Position numbers and translations under genes: made by a program. From NCBI RefSeq assembly GCF_003576645.1, contig NC_044919.1:12900106-12964105 (forward strand): 64,000 bases of DNA. The letters are read 5' to 3'. Shown here piece after piece: positions 60,747-64,000 of this stretch. Numbering within the stretch: the first letter of the stretch is position 1; each line of letters starts with the position of its first letter. A model generated the notes under the pieces. That model did no database searches and was not told the DNA's origin. It saw only the letters and a list, made by a program, of their open reading frames with translations. Source of the DNA: Ipomoea triloba (Eukaryota; Streptophyta; Magnoliopsida; Solanales; Convolvulaceae).

Positions 60747-61205
60747 CTGCTTGCGTAACAATTACATTAAAATAATAATAATAATAATCATCATCATTAT
60801 CATTAAGAAATACATTAATAATCATCATCTACATATTTCATTACCCATCGGGGACCACTTTGTTAGGAAAGTCTTGGACTAACCGCTAAAACGATATATC
60901 ATTTTTTAAAAATAAAAATTAAGATATACAAACTTCAACAACTCATAACATTTTATGACTAACATGTGATGGTCCCAATGGCATAAGAAAGAAAAGTTTA
61001 GAGTCGCAGTGAATAATAAGTTTATGACTACCAAATGCTTATGTTGTAATATTAACTAAATAGCCCAAATATGACCTCGGTCAAAATTTAGTACTCGAAA
61101 TAAAATATTTTTCCAAAAATTATTAATCACACACAGAAATAACCTTAAATAATGCAAGAAAGGATTTCATAAGTGTAAAATTTTGTTCAATTGTTGTTTA
61201 CTACT

Positions 61206-61623
61206 TGGCGGTAATAATGTGTTACCGGGTATGTAATTTGAGTATTATTGAGTATCTGAATACAATGTTGAGTACAGTGTTTGAGTGCAGTGCTCAGTGT
61301 ACAAGTGAGTTCAGTATGTATTGTCTAAGTTCAAGTGTCGTAAGAAGTGTCCCCTCTTCACTATGTGGTTGTGAGTCTTTTTATTCCCTTCAGCTCAGTA
61401 ACGGAGCATTGATGAGGAGTTGAACGTTGGACATCAGTACCTGAGGTGTTGAATGCTGAGGAGCTGAACGTCGGTCATCAATGCTGAGGAGCTGAACGTT
61501 GGCCATCAATGCTGAGGAGTTGGACCGTTGCGCATTGATGCTGAGGAGTGAGGTGTCTTGGGTAGTTTGAACGGCAACTGTCTTGGTCAACGGTTCCGGG
61601 TCGGGTACCCAATTACCCTGTCA
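61206..61623 (-). mobile_element. Mirror copy of the 418-bp solo LTR
   Basis: Complement of 58314-58731 with the mirrored AGTAG at 61201-61205. The outer flank is lost in the gap. Confidence 0.8.
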
Positions 61624-61624
61624 C

Positions 61625-62292
61625 NNNNNNNNNNNNNNNNNNNNNNNNNNNNNNNNNNNNNNNNNNNNNNNNNNNNNNNNNNNNNNNNNNNNNNNNNNNN
61701 NNNNNNNNNNNNNNNNNNNNNNNNNNNNNNNNNNNNNNNNNNNNNNNNNNNNNNNNNNNNNNNNNNNNNNNNNNNNNNNNNNNNNNNNNNNNNNNNNNNN
61801 NNNNNNNNNNNNNNNNNNNNNNNNNNNNNNNNNNNNNNNNNNNNNNNNNNNNNNNNNNNNNNNNNNNNNNNNNNNNNNNNNNNNNNNNNNNNNNNNNNNN
61901 NNNNNNNNNNNNNNNNNNNNNNNNNNNNNNNNNNNNNNNNNNNNNNNNNNNNNNNNNNNNNNNNNNNNNNNNNNNNNNNNNNNNNNNNNNNNNNNNNNNN
62001 NNNNNNNNNNNNNNNNNNNNNNNNNNNNNNNNNNNNNNNNNNNNNNNNNNNNNNNNNNNNNNNNNNNNNNNNNNNNNNNNNNNNNNNNNNNNNNNNNNNN
62101 NNNNNNNNNNNNNNNNNNNNNNNNNNNNNNNNNNNNNNNNNNNNNNNNNNNNNNNNNNNNNNNNNNNNNNNNNNNNNNNNNNNNNNNNNNNNNNNNNNNN
62201 NNNNNNNNNNNNNNNNNNNNNNNNNNNNNNNNNNNNNNNNNNNNNNNNNNNNNNNNNNNNNNNNNNNNNNNNNNNNNNNNNNNNNNNNNNNN
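61625..62292. other. Assembly gap, 668 N
   Basis: Unknown sequence. It lies between the end of the inverted repeat and a (TA)n run (62293-62356). Long open frames drawn across it are not real. Confidence 0.99.
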
Positions 62293-62366
<74 letters not shown>

Positions 62367-62950
62367 TATTAGTGCAAAATAAATCATACTTTTCTTAATA
62401 ATTAATTATTAATGTTATTACCTAATAATTATTTATTGTAATTCTCTTCACCTTTTTCAGTGTAATTGTTATGGTAATCTATATACATATATATTTTTAT
62501 ATTTAAGGTATAATATTATTGAAACAAAATAAATTATGCTTATCTTAACATATTATTAATTTTTAATTTAATTTCTTAATTATAATTAATGCCAATTATT
62601 ATGGTAATTCCTTTCTTTCGTGTAATTATCATGGTAATATATTTTAAAATATTGGCAATTTCATTAATTATTATGGTAATATATTTTAATATTAGAAGAA
62701 AACAAATATTATAATTAATATAATTAATGAAATTATTATGGTAATTGCCACAATATTTGGTAATTATAATTAATATAATTAATGAATTTGAGAAATATAA
62801 TATTTCTCCGTGGCAATATTTGTGGCAATTTCATTAAATTATAATTAATAAAATATGAAATATAATTAAGGAAATGAAATTATAAAATTAACAAAATATG
62901 TGTTAATAAATATTTAGATTTTTTTTTAAATATATACATGTATGCACTTA
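62293..62950. other. (TA)n then AT-rich repeats, no gene
   Basis: About 64 bp of TA, then many short ATTATTATGGTAATT / AATTAATATAATTAATG phrases in both orientations to about 62900. Related phrases (TTATGGTAATTCCATGTCAC) occur at about 59760. Possibly remains of a small AT-rich element. Confidence 0.45.
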
Positions 62951-62956
62951 TAACCT

Positions 62957-63170
62957 AATGGGGTAGCTCAAGTGGCAAGTGAACTCTCTTTGTGGGAAAT
63001 AACTTTGGGATTACCCGTGTTCGATACCCACAGTACAAGTACAAGTGATGAATTCGCCTGGGCCAGCTCCAGTGCCTTTCGGAGCGAACGCGGATGGACT
63101 CGGACCGTTAAATGGACGGAAAAAGACCCGGTGGATCATATACGGAAATACATCAGATTATAGTTTAAAC
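62957..63170 (+). mobile_element. SINE (tRNA-derived)
   Basis: A box TAGCTCAAGTGG (62972-62983) and B box GTTCGATACCC about 35 bp further on, preceded by AATGGGG as in plant tRNA-derived SINE heads. The body runs to about 63160. The overlapping short frames are incidental. It is not a tRNA gene: there is no cloverleaf beyond the two boxes. Confidence 0.7.
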
Positions 63171-63530
63171 TTACTCATACAAAATTTAAAACTTACATTT
63201 TTTAAATTAATTTCTGAGTATAATTCTCTTAGTTATTATTCATAATTTTAGAATTATAATATATATAAATACATTTAAGAATAAATCAACTTAATTATGT
63301 TACTTTTTCTATATATTTATCTAAATATGTACATGATTAGAGATTATATTAACCATACAAAATTTAAATTTAAATTTAAATTTTGTATGTTATGAAAATA
63401 GATACTTGACCAAATATATTAAAGTCTAACTATATTATTATATTGTATATTTTAACATCTTTTTATTTTTTTTATATTCTTTAAATTTGAATTCATAATA
63501 ACAAAAAAATTTCCGTGCAACGTATGGGTA
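63171..63530. other. AT-rich, no gene
   Basis: Nothing recognised apart from short AAATTTAAATTTAAATTT stems. Confidence 0.4.
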
Positions 63531-63845
63531 ACAATCGTGAGTAAGTGCAACATTTTGTTAAGCTTTGCTTTTAATAACAATAGTTGTATATGCCAAAACA
63601 TTTTGTTAAGCTTTGTTGGCTCAAATTATTTGTTCTAACTTGCTCTACCGCGTGATGATTCAAGACTAACCTACAGAATTTAACTCACCTAAACATGTGA
63701 AACCTGTAAAGCATGTTTCTTTGCTGGTCCAAAATAATTTGTTCTAACTTGCTTTACTGTGGAATATTCAAAACTAGCTCACGAAATTTTTAACATGTAC
63801 CCCTGGCTAGTTTTTACTCCTACCGCTTCCGTTCTTCACTCCCCC
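63531..63845 (+). repeat. Unit H upstream region
   Basis: GTGAGTAAGTGCAACATTTTG, then the 109-bp repeat (TTGCTCTACCGCGTGATGATT, ACATGTGAAACCTGTAAAGC) and CACGAAATTTTTAACATGTA. Close to unit D. A short piece (CCAAAACATTTTGTTAAGCT) is duplicated at about 63595. Confidence 0.7.
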
Positions 63846-63937
63846 CTATAAGAGTTTCAATCTACAACCAGACATCACGACCTCCACTCACGCCACTGCT
63901 TTACTGCTTCTGCCTTTGCCCTCATCGGCTGCCCAAG
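63846..63937 (+). promoter_or_regulatory. Unit H TATA box and non-coding first exon
   Basis: CTATAAG at about 63846. The leader ends CATCGGCTGCCCAAG with donor GTAATA at 63938. The window ends inside the following intron, so its coding module is not visible. Confidence 0.65.
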
Positions 63938-64000
63938 GTAATAGTATATTTGTATCTATTTCTTGTTTCTTTTGTTTTTTTGAATTTATAGTTCATGTTA

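Larger units (their letters stand above)
59999..61624 (-). repeat. Right arm of the 3.3-kb inverted repeat, ending at the gap
   Basis: Exact mirror of 58313-59938. It ends one base after the mirrored LTR terminus, where the N run begins at 61625. Confidence 0.93.

Noticed and set aside
61558..62398. Long open frames across the 668-base gap
   Set aside because: Almost all codons are N; the frame is undefined.
62957..63030. tRNA gene
   Set aside because: A and B boxes are present but there is no cloverleaf and the sequence continues into a longer body; a SINE head fits better.

Overview
This is a nuclear genome segment from a flowering plant, most likely a eudicot. It is AT-rich, has intron-split genes, and is dominated by plant-type transposons: LINEs with a C-terminal RNase H, hAT, Mutator-like elements (MULEs), solo LTRs and tRNA-derived SINEs. 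I cannot place the species. Two N runs (45763-45884 and 61625-62292) and a single N at 1946 show it is an assembled scaffold.

Layout. 1-3280 is an internally deleted LINE on the minus strand. 3.9-4.7 kb is the 3' part of a repeated gene unit (unit A). 5.0-7.05 kb is nested LTR debris. 7.05-11.64 kb is unit B, interrupted by a hAT remnant and ending in an exon that encodes a CstF64-hinge-like protein. 12.5-17.7 kb is a broken DUF789 gene with a MULE inside one exon. 18.85-19.48 kb is a LINE tail. Unit C is at 19.55-24.4 kb, a non-coding retroelement at 24.4-26.6 kb, unit D at 27.2-31.2 kb (with a solo LTR at its first splice donor), and unit E (promoter half only) at 33.2-34.8 kb. Unit F, at 34.8-39.8 kb, carries a 46-bp promoter minisatellite and a second CstF64-hinge exon. 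40.9-47.5 kb is mobile-element territory: solo LTRs, a SINE, a tandem duplication and a MULE with gene-like contents. 47.98-51.73 kb is an apparently intact six-exon DUF789 gene. 52.0-55.7 kb is a non-coding retroelement. Unit G is at 55.7-59.3 kb. Its 3' part lies in a 3.3-kb inverted repeat (58313-61624) that runs into the gap. Unit H begins at about 63.54 kb and is cut off by the window end.

The main theme is one modular gene family. At least eight related units, all on the plus strand, share an upstream region, TATA box and non-coding first exon. Behind that common leader sit different coding modules. One is a CstF64 hinge-like protein of about 80 residues (units B and F). The other is a two-exon protein of 71-77 residues with the core GYVAEMKKKNPEL (units A, C, D, G). 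Unit F joins the hinge exon to the 3' end of the other module. I do not recognise the second module. The DUF789 gene is duplicated between the units, with one decayed and one open copy. Exon joins were made by eye from conserved residues, splice signals and matching phases, and need transcript data.
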